A stretch of 9,130 nt of DNA from Bacteroidia bacterium (lineage in GTDB: Bacteria; Bacteroidota; Bacteroidia; Bacteroidales; Dysgonomonadaceae), in contig JAUNRY010000077.1 of NCBI GenBank assembly GCA_030539475.1, forward strand, positions 1 to 9,130. Reading direction: 5' to 3'. The position numbers and the translations under genes were made by a program. The notes beneath the pieces are model-generated. The model saw only the letters and a program-made list of their open reading frames with translations, searched no databases and was not told where the DNA came from. Of this stretch, positions 1 to 6,997 are shown in pieces; position 1 is the stretch's first letter; the number at the start of each line of letters is the position of its first letter.

Positions 1-66
1 TTGATTATATGGTACATAAAATGACGCGGGAGACTTTTATCGGACAGCAATAATTAACAATAATAG

Positions 67-543
67 ATGCCGGATGAGATTTTGTTAGAAGTCGTAGTTA
101 AACCAACCGGAATAACTATCGGTCAGGCAGCCGATATGTTGAAAGTAAGCCGATTAACCTTATCGAAAATATTGAATGGACGAGGAGGAATTACTCCCAA
201 TATGGCGTTACGAATTGAAGCCGTTTTCGGAGGAAAAGCCGATTTTTGGCTGCGATTGCAAAGAACTTATGATTTCAGTATAGTTAAAAGTTTACTCTTT
301 CTACCGCACCAGCCTCATTCTCTTTATTCTGATGTCTTTCACGGGACGATCGTGGTTGTTAGTTTCCGTTTTCGATATCCTTTCCACCACGTCCATTCCT
401 TTCAGCACCTCGCCATACACCGTGTAATTTCCGTCGAGATGAGGCGTTCCGCCGATGGTTTTGTAATCGCGACGCGCTTGCTCGCTGAATTTGTAAGTGG
501 AGTCGTTGGCGTGCCCGTACCGGGCGATTTTGCTTTCCTGTAA
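67..543 (+). CDS. higA: HigA-family XRE antitoxin-like gene with an abnormal 3' half
   Basis: Residues 1-69 read as a HigA-type helix-turn-helix antitoxin: an ILLE..VKPTGIT start like the family's GEIL.EEFL.PLGIT, a helix-turn-helix from about residue 19 to 38 (QAADMLKVSRLTLSKILNGR), then the hallmark GIT.NMALRIE..FGG.ADFWL.LQ.TYD. HigA proteins bind and neutralise a RelE-like HigB toxin and repress their own operon. The family is usually about 100 residues and ends some 25 residues after the TYD position. Here the frame instead runs to 158 residues, and everything from position 301 is the complement of the isomerase gene and looks non-homologous. The 3' end is therefore probably truncated or frameshifted; a stop at 285-287 exists in another frame. 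ATG 67 is the only reasonable start, since in-frame stops lie directly upstream (61-66). The toxin gene would be expected upstream, outside the window. The family call is firm; whether the protein is functional is unknown. Confidence 0.6.
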   Translation: MPDEILLEVVVKPTGITIGQAADMLKVSRLTLSKILNGRGGITPNMALRIEAVFGGKADFWLRLQRTYDFSIVKSLLFLPHQPHSLYSDVFHGTIVVVSFRFRYPFHHVHSFQHLAIHRVISVEMRRSADGFVIATRLLAEFVSGVVGVPVPGDFAFL

Positions 544-1014
544 TTTATCCAATTGTTCATCGGTAAATTTTTTACCAACCACAATGTAAAACTGGCATCC
601 CGACGATGCTTTCTGCGGGTTGCTGTCATCGCCTTCGCGCGCTGCAGCCAATGCGCCGTATTTGTGGTAAATTTGCGGTGTTCGAAATTCTGCCGGAACG
701 GTGTAACCCACGTCGCCGTCGCCCAGCATTGCGTCCGGCGCAGCCGCTTTGGAGTTAGGGTCGCCGCCTTGAATCATAAATTCGTCGATTACGCGGTGGA
801 AAAGCACACCGTTATAGGTTTTCGCCTTCACCAGCTTGATGAAGTTATCGCGATGCAGCGGTGTTTCGTTGTACAACGCCAGCGTAATATCTCCTTCGGT
901 GGTTTGGATAAGGACTTTTTGTTGTCTTTGAGAGCCGAACCTGAGCGAGGAGCAGGATGATATCACGAGTACGAAAGTCAAGAGAGGAAAAACTATTTTT
1001 AAGTACGATTTCAT
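301..1014 (-). CDS. Cyclophilin-type peptidyl-prolyl cis-trans isomerase, lipoprotein
   Basis: This 237-residue protein catalyses cis-trans isomerisation of prolyl peptide bonds and should act as a folding helper in the cell envelope. Residues 1-20 form a hydrophobic signal ending in the lipobox VISSC, so Cys21 is the predicted lipidated residue. The cyclophilin domain covers about residues 33-235: TTEGDI at 38-43, the catalytic FHRVI at 72-76 with Arg74, FMIQGGD at 79-85, SSGCQFYIV at 137-145 and LDGNYTVYGEV at 193-203. About 40 extra residues lie between the QFYIV strand and LDG compared with a minimal cyclophilin; from memory such an insert is usual in Bacteroidota members. Active-site residues appear intact. 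The gene starts 44 bp after the GH95 stop and may be transcribed with it. A weak -7-like TATCTTTT at 1061-1068 could be its own promoter. Its 3' end is overlapped antisense by the HigA-like frame. Confidence 0.93.
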   Translation of the reverse strand: MKSYLKIVFPLLTFVLVISSCSSLRFGSQRQQKVLIQTTEGDITLALYNETPLHRDNFIKLVKAKTYNGVLFHRVIDEFMIQGGDPNSKAAAPDAMLGDGDVGYTVPAEFRTPQIYHKYGALAAAREGDDSNPQKASSGCQFYIVVGKKFTDEQLDKLQESKIARYGHANDSTYKFSEQARRDYKTIGGTPHLDGNYTVYGEVLKGMDVVERISKTETNNHDRPVKDIRIKRMRLVR

Positions 1015-1058
1015 CTGTAAGTTGTTTTTGAAATGTTTTGTGTATAAGTGTTTGATAT

Positions 1059-3401
1059 TTAAAAGATAATCCTTTTTCTTTCTCCCGGTTTTAACTTAAC
1101 CGATACTGTTTTTCCTGCATAACTTAACGTTGTTTCTCCGCCTTTCTGAGAGAAAATAGCGCCGGAAACCAACTTGTTATTATCCCATTTCATCGATATT
1201 TCAAATCCGCCGCGTGCTACTAATCCATTCACTTCGCCTTTCGCCCATGCAGAAGGCAATGCCGGCAGCAGTTGAATGGATTTTCCGTGCGATTGAAGCA
1301 GCATTTCGGCTACTCCGGCCGTTCCGCCAAAATTCCCGTCAATCTGAAAAGGCGGGTGCGAGTCGAACAGATTATTGTACGTGGATTTTTTCAGCAACTC
1401 GTTGATGTGTTCATACGCTTTGTCTCCATCGAGCAAACGGGCATAAAAGTTAATAATCCAGGCGCGGCTCCAGCCCGTGTGTCCGCCGCCCGAGGACAAT
1501 CGCCTTTCCAGCGATGCTTTTGCCGCGTTAAAAAATTCGGGTTCATCGGGTGTAAATTGCGCCAGCGGATACAATCCCAACAGGTGCGACATGTGTCGAT
1601 GTCCGGGTTCAACTTCTTCGAAATCTTTAATCCACTCCTGAATAAGCCCTTTGCTGCTTATTTGAACAGGCGGTAACGCTTTCTGAGCGGTTTTCACCTG
1701 TTCTGCCAGTTGATTGTCGGTATTCAACAAATCGGCCGCTTCGATAAAATAATCGAAAAGCGCGTTTGCAATTTGAATATCGATGGTGGCAGCGTAGGTG
1801 AGTGTCTGATTCTTTTGAGTGGCCGGGTCTTTGTATTTATTTTCAGGAGAATGCGAAGGGTTGGTAACTAAATAACCTTCGGGTGATTTTACGAGAAATC
1901 CCAGTAGAAACTCCGTTGAGCCTTTCAACAGAGAGTACGCCGTGTTGCGCAGGTAATCCATATCGCGTGTAAACAAAAAGTGTTCATACACGGGAAACAC
2001 CATCCACGGGCCGTTCATGGGTGTAATTCCCCAGGGGCCGTCGGCCACGCCGGTTCTTCCAAATACATCGGTGAGATGATGCAATGTCCAGCCCCCGGCG
2101 CCGTACATTTCACGTGCCGTTACACTGCCGGGCTTCATCAACTGCGTCATAAAACCGGCCAGAATTTCGGCGGTTTCCGGCAAATTGCAATTTTCGGCCG
2201 GCCAATAATTCATTTGCAGGTTTATGTTGGTGTGAAAATCGGAATTCCACTGGGCGTTAAACTCCTTGTTCCAGATTCCTTGCAGGTTAGCGGGCAGTAC
2301 TCCCGGTTTTCGGGAAGACCCCAGCAAAAGGTATCGTCCGTATTGGAAATACAGGGTAATTAATCCGTTATCGGGTTGTCCTTTTTTTACGTTTTCGAGC
2401 CGTACGTCCGTAGGTAAGTGGCTGCGGGTATTATCTCCAAGCGATAAGTTCACTCGATTGAATGCCGATTGATATTCTTTCAGATGTGTTTCAAAGAGCG
2501 CCGATACCGGTTTCCCGGAAGCTTTATCGAGAATGTTTCTGCATTTGGAAGCCGGATTGATGGTTCGGTCGAAGTTAAGATGTTCAATATTGTAATCGGT
2601 TGCTCCGGTCAGCAAAATGGAGATGCTTCTGGCGTTTTTCACCACAAGGCTTGAGTCTGTTGTTGACATTTTTCCTCCATTGAGTTTTACTCTTGCTTCG
2701 GCGGCAAATTTCATGTGTGCTCCGCCCGGCCCGCGTATTGAATCTTCTTCATCGATAATTTGGCCGTCCATGAGGATTATGCCATCTTTATGACAGCTGG
2801 TTTTCGCGTCTTTTTCCCGTTTCAACAAAATTTCCGTATCAATCAGCCCGCCATTTTCCGATATAATTTCAACCACCAAAACATCATCGGGAGCGGATGC
2901 CCAAACTTTTTGCACATATTTTTTGCCGGCAATCTTAAATTGAGTCGCTGATACTGCCGTGCGAAGGTTCAATTCCCTTTTATAATCGGTAACAGGCTCA
3001 TCCCACCCGTATCGGATGACGAGATCGCCCAACGGTTGATACGAACGGATGCGGGGTGGCGTTCCCAGAAAATACTTGGCGGCAATATCGGAAGCTTCAT
3101 CGAACCGGTTATTGAAGATGGCATCCCTAAAGGCCGGAAGATTTTTCAATGCTTGGGGATTGTTGTTGTTGATTTGACTGCCTGCCCAAACACTTTCTTC
3201 ATTCAACTGAATAATTTCGGTGGCCGGATTGCCGAAAACCATGGCTCCCAACCTTCCGTTTCCGATGGGTAACGCTTCGTTCCAGTTGGCGGCCGGTTGG
3301 TTATACCAAAGAGTGAGGTCGTTGGATTGCGCTCTTGCGTTGAAAGTAAGTATATTAAATAAAAACAGCAATATAAAAGCCGTTGGCTGGATGTATCTCA
3401 T
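1059..3401 (-). CDS. Glycoside hydrolase family 95, probable alpha-L-fucosidase (secreted)
   Basis: The 780-residue protein is a GH95 enzyme, an inverting family that removes terminal alpha-1,2-L-fucose and, in some members, L-galactose. ATG 3401 is chosen over an in-frame TTG at 3410 because it gives a clean signal peptide, residues 1-24 ending NARA before QSND. An N-terminal beta-sandwich covers roughly 25-280 (LNEESVWAGS at 66-75). The (alpha/alpha)6 catalytic barrel covers about 300-690, with NLQGIWN at 372-378, FHTNINLQMNYW at 389-400, SPEN at 518-521, GHRHMSHL at 600-607 and FQIDGNFGG at 685-693. A short beta domain follows. By motif alignment from memory with Bifidobacterium AfcA, Asn392 and Asn394 activate water, Glu520 is the general acid and Asp688 is the fourth catalytic residue. 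His390 matches the AfcA histidine linked to fucose rather than galactose preference. No SusC/SusD pair or other glycosidase is adjacent. It sits downstream of the MATE gene with its own promoter candidate. Family certain; substrate inferred. Confidence 0.95.
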   Translation of the reverse strand: MRYIQPTAFILLFLFNILTFNARAQSNDLTLWYNQPAANWNEALPIGNGRLGAMVFGNPATEIIQLNEESVWAGSQINNNNPQALKNLPAFRDAIFNNRFDEASDIAAKYFLGTPPRIRSYQPLGDLVIRYGWDEPVTDYKRELNLRTAVSATQFKIAGKKYVQKVWASAPDDVLVVEIISENGGLIDTEILLKREKDAKTSCHKDGIILMDGQIIDEEDSIRGPGGAHMKFAAEARVKLNGGKMSTTDSSLVVKNARSISILLTGATDYNIEHLNFDRTINPASKCRNILDKASGKPVSALFETHLKEYQSAFNRVNLSLGDNTRSHLPTDVRLENVKKGQPDNGLITLYFQYGRYLLLGSSRKPGVLPANLQGIWNKEFNAQWNSDFHTNINLQMNYWPAENCNLPETAEILAGFMTQLMKPGSVTAREMYGAGGWTLHHLTDVFGRTGVADGPWGITPMNGPWMVFPVYEHFLFTRDMDYLRNTAYSLLKGSTEFLLGFLVKSPEGYLVTNPSHSPENKYKDPATQKNQTLTYAATIDIQIANALFDYFIEAADLLNTDNQLAEQVKTAQKALPPVQISSKGLIQEWIKDFEEVEPGHRHMSHLLGLYPLAQFTPDEPEFFNAAKASLERRLSSGGGHTGWSRAWIINFYARLLDGDKAYEHINELLKKSTYNNLFDSHPPFQIDGNFGGTAGVAEMLLQSHGKSIQLLPALPSAWAKGEVNGLVARGGFEISMKWDNNKLVSGAIFSQKGGETTLSYAGKTVSVKLKPGERKRIIF

Positions 3402-3438
3402 ATGGGTCAATTATTTTGCGCCGGAATTTTATATTTTA

Positions 3439-3471
3439 CAAACTTAAGTAAAAAATCGGTTTCTATTCTAA
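3439..3471 (-). promoter_or_regulatory. Candidate promoter for the GH95 gene
   Basis: On the minus strand TAAGTTTG (3439-3446) matches the Bacteroidota -7 consensus TAnnTTTG. TTAG (3468-3471), three of four matches to the -33 TTTG, lies 21 nt further upstream. Transcription would begin about 30 nt before ATG 3401. The site fits in the 72-bp gap after the MATE gene, so GH95 need not depend on MATE transcription. Confidence 0.5.
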
Positions 3472-3473
3472 GG

Positions 3474-4832
3474 TTACTTGTATTTTCGTTGCAAAAAATA
3501 ATACCACGTGGCCGAGAAAGTTCCTTTTATAATGGAGGTAATGGTAATTGCCCACCACACGCCGTTCACGCCCATGGTTGAAGCTAAGAAAAAGGCGAGC
3601 GGCACGCGCAATGTGTTGAAAACGATGCTGACAATAGCCGGAGGCGTGGTTTTTCCCACGCCGTTGAACATTCCCTGCGTGGTAAGTTCCAGCATGGAGA
3701 ATATCTGCGATACGCCCAAGATAAACAAATAATCGCCGCCGGCGAGATACGCTTGGCGTTCGGGAATAAAAACGGAGAAAATTTCGCTGCCGAAAAGCAT
3801 AAACGATGCGCTTACAATAACTCCCAATGTTGTCATAACAATAAGCGTATAGCGGTGGGCGTGGCGAGCCCTGTCCATTTTGCCGGCGGCAAAGTTTTGC
3901 GCCACAAAGCTGCCCAGCGCGGTGGCAAATCCGGTAGATGTGTTCCAGGTGATTCCTTCAATTTGTCCGCCGGTGGTTTGGCTGGTAACACCCAAATGGC
4001 CGCCATGAATGGACGCGATTCGGGTGAGGTTCATGTTGATAATGGAGAAATAAACGTTCATGGCAGCCACCGGAATTCCGAGTTTCAAAATGTTTATCGT
4101 GTAGCTTTTGCGAAGTTTTATCCAAAAACTGAATCGTGCTAAAACACCGTTTTCCCGCCGCAAGTGTCGTAAAAATAAAAGAAGAACAATCAATTGCGAC
4201 AGCGTGGTTGCCAGCGCGGCGCCTTGCGAACCCATTTTTGGAATAAATCCGAATCCGAAAATAAAAATCGGATCAAGAATGATATTGATAATTAAGCCTA
4301 TGGCGTTGAAATAGAAAGGTATATCGCTTCTTCCCGTTCCGATGTATATTCCTGAAAAATTGAGGATGAGAAACATAAAAGGAACGCCAAACGATATAAT
4401 CCTCAGGTAATTGACTGCTTCTTGCGTGATATCGGCTTCCAGCCTGAAGAATGAAATGGTTAACTGCGGAAACAGGAAAAAGAAAACGGCAAAAAACAAC
4501 CCCATAATAATGGCGATGGTGGTGGTATGCGAAGCATAAAGCATGGCTTTATCCAATCTTTTGGCGCCGATGGATTGCCCGATAGAAACTTCGGCGCTCA
4601 CTTTGGAGAGAAGAGCAAAAGAATTCATCATCCACATCAGCATTCCCACCGTGCCCACAGCCGCCACCGATTTACTGCCCAGCCGGCCTATCCAGATGAT
4701 ATCCACCATATTGTAGGTCATCTGGATAAAACTGACAGCCATCAGCGGCATGGCTAACTTTATAAGTTGACGAAAAATTCCGCCTTGCGTGAAATCGCGA
4801 ATATTGAGTTCTTTATCGATTTGTTTTTTCAT
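3474..4832 (-). CDS. MATE-family multidrug efflux transporter
   Basis: A 452-residue inner-membrane protein with about twelve hydrophobic segments in two pseudo-symmetric halves, the normal size for a NorM/DinF-type MATE antiporter, which exports cationic drugs or metabolites in exchange for Na+ or H+. Visible hallmarks are the first-helix GGIFRQLIKLAMPLM (17-31), VDIIWIGRLG (43-52), GQSIGA (85-90), the GRSDIPFYFNA..NIILDPIF region (167-190, with Asn183 and Asp187) and, in the second half, TGGQIEGITWNTSTGFATALG (288-307) and the repeat of the proline/asparagine motif, FNGVGKTTPPAI..VFNTLRVPLAF (389-414). No frameshift is apparent. The start ATG 4832 gives a complete N-terminus; another ATG at 4836 is out of frame. 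It appears to have its own promoter and a leader hairpin (see 4855-4888). Substrate and coupling ion cannot be read from the sequence. Confidence 0.95.
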   Translation of the reverse strand: MKKQIDKELNIRDFTQGGIFRQLIKLAMPLMAVSFIQMTYNMVDIIWIGRLGSKSVAAVGTVGMLMWMMNSFALLSKVSAEVSIGQSIGAKRLDKAMLYASHTTTIAIIMGLFFAVFFFLFPQLTISFFRLEADITQEAVNYLRIISFGVPFMFLILNFSGIYIGTGRSDIPFYFNAIGLIINIILDPIFIFGFGFIPKMGSQGAALATTLSQLIVLLLFLRHLRRENGVLARFSFWIKLRKSYTINILKLGIPVAAMNVYFSIINMNLTRIASIHGGHLGVTSQTTGGQIEGITWNTSTGFATALGSFVAQNFAAGKMDRARHAHRYTLIVMTTLGVIVSASFMLFGSEIFSVFIPERQAYLAGGDYLFILGVSQIFSMLELTTQGMFNGVGKTTPPAIVSIVFNTLRVPLAFFLASTMGVNGVWWAITITSIIKGTFSATWYYFLQRKYK

Positions 4833-4854
4833 TCATGCAGATACAAATTTACAA

Positions 4855-4888
4855 AACGAAGCAATCGGTTTCTGCGGATTGCTTCGTT
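4855..4888 (-). promoter_or_regulatory. Perfect 12-bp inverted repeat (hairpin) in the MATE leader
   Basis: AACGAAGCAATC (4855-4866) and GATTGCTTCGTT (4877-4888) are exact reverse complements around a 10-nt loop. On the minus strand the stem is followed by TTTGTAAATTT, a weak U-tract. It lies 22 nt before the MATE start and just after the predicted transcription start from the 4903-4910 box. It could be a terminator for the upstream lipoprotein transcript, an attenuator or mRNA-stabilising leader structure for the pump, or a repressor operator. The sequence alone does not separate these. Confidence 0.6.
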
Positions 4889-4902
4889 ACGAAATTGAAT
4901 CA

Positions 4903-4935
4903 CAAAGATAGCATGTTTTTTTAGGCGACTACAAA
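4903..4935 (-). promoter_or_regulatory. Promoter for the MATE gene
   Basis: On the minus strand TTTG (4932-4935), a 21-nt spacer and TATCTTTG (4903-4910) match both elements of the Bacteroidota sigma-ABfr consensus (TTTG, about 20 nt, TAnnTTTG). Transcription would start near 4896, leaving a leader of about 63 nt that begins with the 4855-4888 hairpin. A second -7 match, TAAATTTG at 4844-4851, lies only 12 nt before the start codon and is less likely to be used. Confidence 0.6.
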
Positions 4936-4959
4936 AAAAAGTGGGTTTCTAGTTAATTC

Positions 4960-6009
4960 TTATCTCCACACATACTGTCCGTCAACTGCAATTAATTTGT
5001 TTTGTGAATTTAAGGGAAAAATAACGCCGCTGTTGGCATTATCAACGTCATATAGTTTCCCATCGGCCGGAATTACCGTTAAATAACCAAAATTGCTCGC
5101 CGTTCCTACCACTGAGCCGTCGATGGGGTTTTCCCAACTGTGTGCCGCACCGGTACCTTGGGAGCCGAATGCGATATATTTTCCGTCGGGGCTGAATTCG
5201 GGCAATCGTTCGCCATCGTACGGAAGAGATGAATTTGTCCGGCTTTTTGTTATCTGTCGTAAGTCGGATCCATTTGTATTGCACATGTACAGATGTTTGT
5301 TGTGGCGGAAAACGATTTTTGTTCCCTGCGCGTTTACGGTAGCATGCGTACCGGGAATTTGCAGCATAGAAATTGGCTCCCAATTATTGCTTTCGTTTAT
5401 TTTGAAAATACTGCCGCCCACATTAACCCACAAGCTGTTATCGGCAGTCCACCTCATAATGCTGTGGTCTCTTAAACTAATATTTTCGTCTCTGAAAGTT
5501 TCGATGGTTTCATCTTTCCCCGCGTGGATAAGTGCAATGGGATGTTTGGCGGAACTTGACGCGTTAACTGCAATAAATGCTTCGTTTGGAGAAATATAAC
5601 TTCTTGTTACAGTCCCTCCTAACGCGATATCATTCCATTGATAAACGAAGTTAAATATACTGCCTTCAGCTATATCGGTTTTCGTAGAAAATGAATTTAC
5701 GGGACGATAGATCATTCGCTGGCGATCTGTGCCTGCAAAGCCCTTTCCGGATATTATTAAAATGTTTTTTCCATGCAGGGAAACGTCAAAACCTCCAAAA
5801 TCTGATTTTGTCGCAAATTCGTGAACATACTTATTTTCTTTAAAGTTTACATAACCATATTTTCCGGCAAAATGAAAATAGATTACACCGGGCAACTGTT
5901 GCGTGAATACCTCGTTGTTGTTTGCAATGCTGTCGTCTTTACTGCACGAAATTGCTGCCAATAGTAATATCCATATAATTATTTTTTTATCTGCTCTAAT
6001 TACTTTCAT
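4960..6009 (-). CDS. Probable surface lipoprotein with TolB-like (PD40) beta-propeller repeats
   Basis: This 349-residue protein has no assigned function that I recognise. Residues 1-21 are a lipoprotein signal with lipobox AAISC, giving lipidated Cys22. It is followed by SKDD, which resembles the acidic lipoprotein export signal that sends Bacteroidota lipoproteins to the cell surface. The rest is rich in beta strands typical of a propeller: the clearest blade motif is FSPDGKYIAFGS (272-283), with related stretches at SYISPNEAFIAVN (137-149) and at 224-254, where GTKIVF...YMCNTNGSDLRQIT is very like TolB/PD40 repeats. Such propellers usually bind protein or peptide partners; no catalytic motif is visible. 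The gene follows the lipocalin-like lipoprotein by 87 bp with no good promoter match in the gap, so the two are probably co-transcribed. Confidence 0.8.
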   Translation of the reverse strand: MKVIRADKKIIIWILLLAAISCSKDDSIANNNEVFTQQLPGVIYFHFAGKYGYVNFKENKYVHEFATKSDFGGFDVSLHGKNILIISGKGFAGTDRQRMIYRPVNSFSTKTDIAEGSIFNFVYQWNDIALGGTVTRSYISPNEAFIAVNASSSAKHPIALIHAGKDETIETFRDENISLRDHSIMRWTADNSLWVNVGGSIFKINESNNWEPISMLQIPGTHATVNAQGTKIVFRHNKHLYMCNTNGSDLRQITKSRTNSSLPYDGERLPEFSPDGKYIAFGSQGTGAAHSWENPIDGSVVGTASNFGYLTVIPADGKLYDVDNANSGVIFPLNSQNKLIAVDGQYVWR

Positions 6010-6096
6010 AGTTTCTGTGATTATAATTTGGTGTATAGTAATTTATTAAATTTGAGCCCGTTGAAGTCGGATCTCGCACTTTTTAATCTGTAGTTG

Positions 6097-6822
6097 TCAA
6101 TCTGCCGGGAAATAAATTTTTCCGTCAAGCACAACCATTGTATTGTTGTTTTGTGGGTCAATTCTATAAAAAAATGCATGTGTTTTGGTTGTTCCATTAT
6201 TGTATTTAAGTGTAAGCACAGCATCTTTTACGGTGTAGGTGCCAAATAAATGTTGAGACGATGAACTTCCGCCACCTACATTATCTCCACTTATTGAGAC
6301 GTAATTTTCTATGTCGTTTGAAAAGCTCCCTTTACCGTTAAAATAGAAAAAACTTTGATTTCCGCCGGCAATATTACTGCCGTGTGGTGAGTCATCCATA
6401 GAATAGTCAACGTTTTCGTATTCAAATTTTCCTTCGGGAACCCGATTGCCGATTTCCAGTTTGAAGAACCGCCAGCTTCCGTCAATTTTATCAAAAGTGG
6501 CATTATACTTCAAGGTCTGCTCATATCCGGTGTTTGAAGTCAGGTTTAGTATATTTCCGGAAATTGTATATTTGCCATCAACTTTGGTGCGCCAGTCATT
6601 GCTTGCAAAATCTGTGGTATATGTTCCGTTATCCCGCAAATAGAGGCATTTATCGTATCGTTTACCGGTTAAGAAATGCACTCCGGCGTAAAATCCCGCT
6701 CCTTTTATTTTACTCTCACTGAGTGGTGGCTGTTCCAATTGGTCGTTTTCTTTACTGCAAGCGGTAAATGAAATACAAAACATTGCAAAAAGTAGTAATG
6801 TGAATTTTATTTTTCGTGCCAT
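6097..6822 (-). CDS. Lipoprotein with two lipocalin-like repeats, function unknown
   Basis: A 241-residue lipoprotein: signal residues 1-21 with lipobox FTAC, lipidated Cys22, then SKEND, again compatible with surface export. Two similar beta-rich units follow. The first (about 55-122) has LRDNGTYTTDF, then DGKYTISGNILNLTSNTG (82-99) and a closing strand LKYNATFDKIDG. The second (about 155-240) has FNGKGSFSNDI, then FGTYTVKDAVLTLKYNNG (193-210) and HAFFYRIDP. The G-x-Y-T....L.L...G pattern resembles lipocalin-like domains seen in many Bacteroidota lipoproteins, which may bind small hydrophobic ligands; that function is not demonstrable here. It is the first gene of a probable two-lipoprotein transcript with its own promoter, and is divergent from the histidine kinase. 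Confidence 0.75.
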   Translation of the reverse strand: MARKIKFTLLLFAMFCISFTACSKENDQLEQPPLSESKIKGAGFYAGVHFLTGKRYDKCLYLRDNGTYTTDFASNDWRTKVDGKYTISGNILNLTSNTGYEQTLKYNATFDKIDGSWRFFKLEIGNRVPEGKFEYENVDYSMDDSPHGSNIAGGNQSFFYFNGKGSFSNDIENYVSISGDNVGGGSSSSQHLFGTYTVKDAVLTLKYNNGTTKTHAFFYRIDPQNNNTMVVLDGKIYFPAD

Positions 6823-6846
6823 AATCTAATTTTTTTAAAGTTTTTA

Positions 6847-6878
6847 CAAAGATATACCAGATTATGTGCTGTGTCAAT
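6847..6878 (-). promoter_or_regulatory. Promoter for the two-lipoprotein transcript
   Basis: On the minus strand ATTG (6875-6878), a 20-nt spacer and TATCTTTG (6847-6854) match the Bacteroidota -33/-7 pattern in three of four and all defined positions respectively. The -7 box lies 24 nt before ATG 6822, implying a short A/T-rich leader. Confidence 0.6.
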
Positions 6879-6891
6879 ACTCATAATTCTG
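6858..6891. repeat. Imperfect inverted repeat across the lipoprotein promoter
   Basis: CAGATTATG (6858-6866) pairs with CATAATTCTG (6882-6891) with one unpaired base, separated by 15 nt. The repeat spans the spacer and -33 element of the minus-strand promoter, where an activator or repressor dimer could bind. It is A/T-rich and could be chance. Confidence 0.3.
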
Positions 6892-6958
6892 TATTTTTAT
6901 CTACTTGTTTTCCGGTAGAAAGCATGTTAAATTATCGCCGCTAAAAGATGTTTTTCAT

Positions 6959-6966
6959 TATCTTTG
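6959..6966 (+). promoter_or_regulatory. -7 element for the two-component operon
   Basis: TATCTTTG matches TAnnTTTG and is identical to the -7 boxes before the MATE and lipocalin-like genes. It places transcription start near 6973, about 25 nt before the TTG start of the kinase. No convincing TTTG lies at -33, so the promoter may be weak or need an activator. Confidence 0.5.
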
Positions 6967-6997
6967 CCCGAAATAGGGATATAATAATTTTCATGCT

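Noticed and set aside
3..53. Open frame ending in TAA at 51-53, 13 nt before the HigA-like start, possibly the end of a HigB toxin
   Set aside because: Only about 16 codons are visible and they do not resemble the usual HigB C-terminus, so no call can be supported.
553..960. Long plus-strand open frame opposite the isomerase gene
   Set aside because: Its product shows no recognisable domain and it lies wholly antisense to a clear cyclophilin gene.
1061..1068. TATCTTTT on the minus strand as a promoter for the isomerase gene
   Set aside because: One mismatch at the important last base, no -33 element, and it overlaps the final codons of GH95.
3402..3410. TTG at 3410 as the GH95 start
   Set aside because: An in-frame ATG nine bases later gives a normal signal peptide, and TTG is a rarer start.
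3753..4142. Plus-strand open frame opposite the MATE gene
   Set aside because: It is the antisense shadow of a well-conserved membrane protein gene and has no family features.
4844..4851. TAAATTTG on the minus strand as the main MATE promoter
   Set aside because: It would start transcription only a few nucleotides before the ATG and lacks a -33 element; the 4903-4935 site is better.
6010..6096. Possible terminator or promoter between the two lipoproteins
   Set aside because: No strong stem with a T-run and no TAnnTTTG match was found on the minus strand.
6021..6224. Small minus-strand frame between and overlapping the lipoprotein genes
   Set aside because: It overlaps the end of the lipocalin-like gene in another frame and has no signal or motif.
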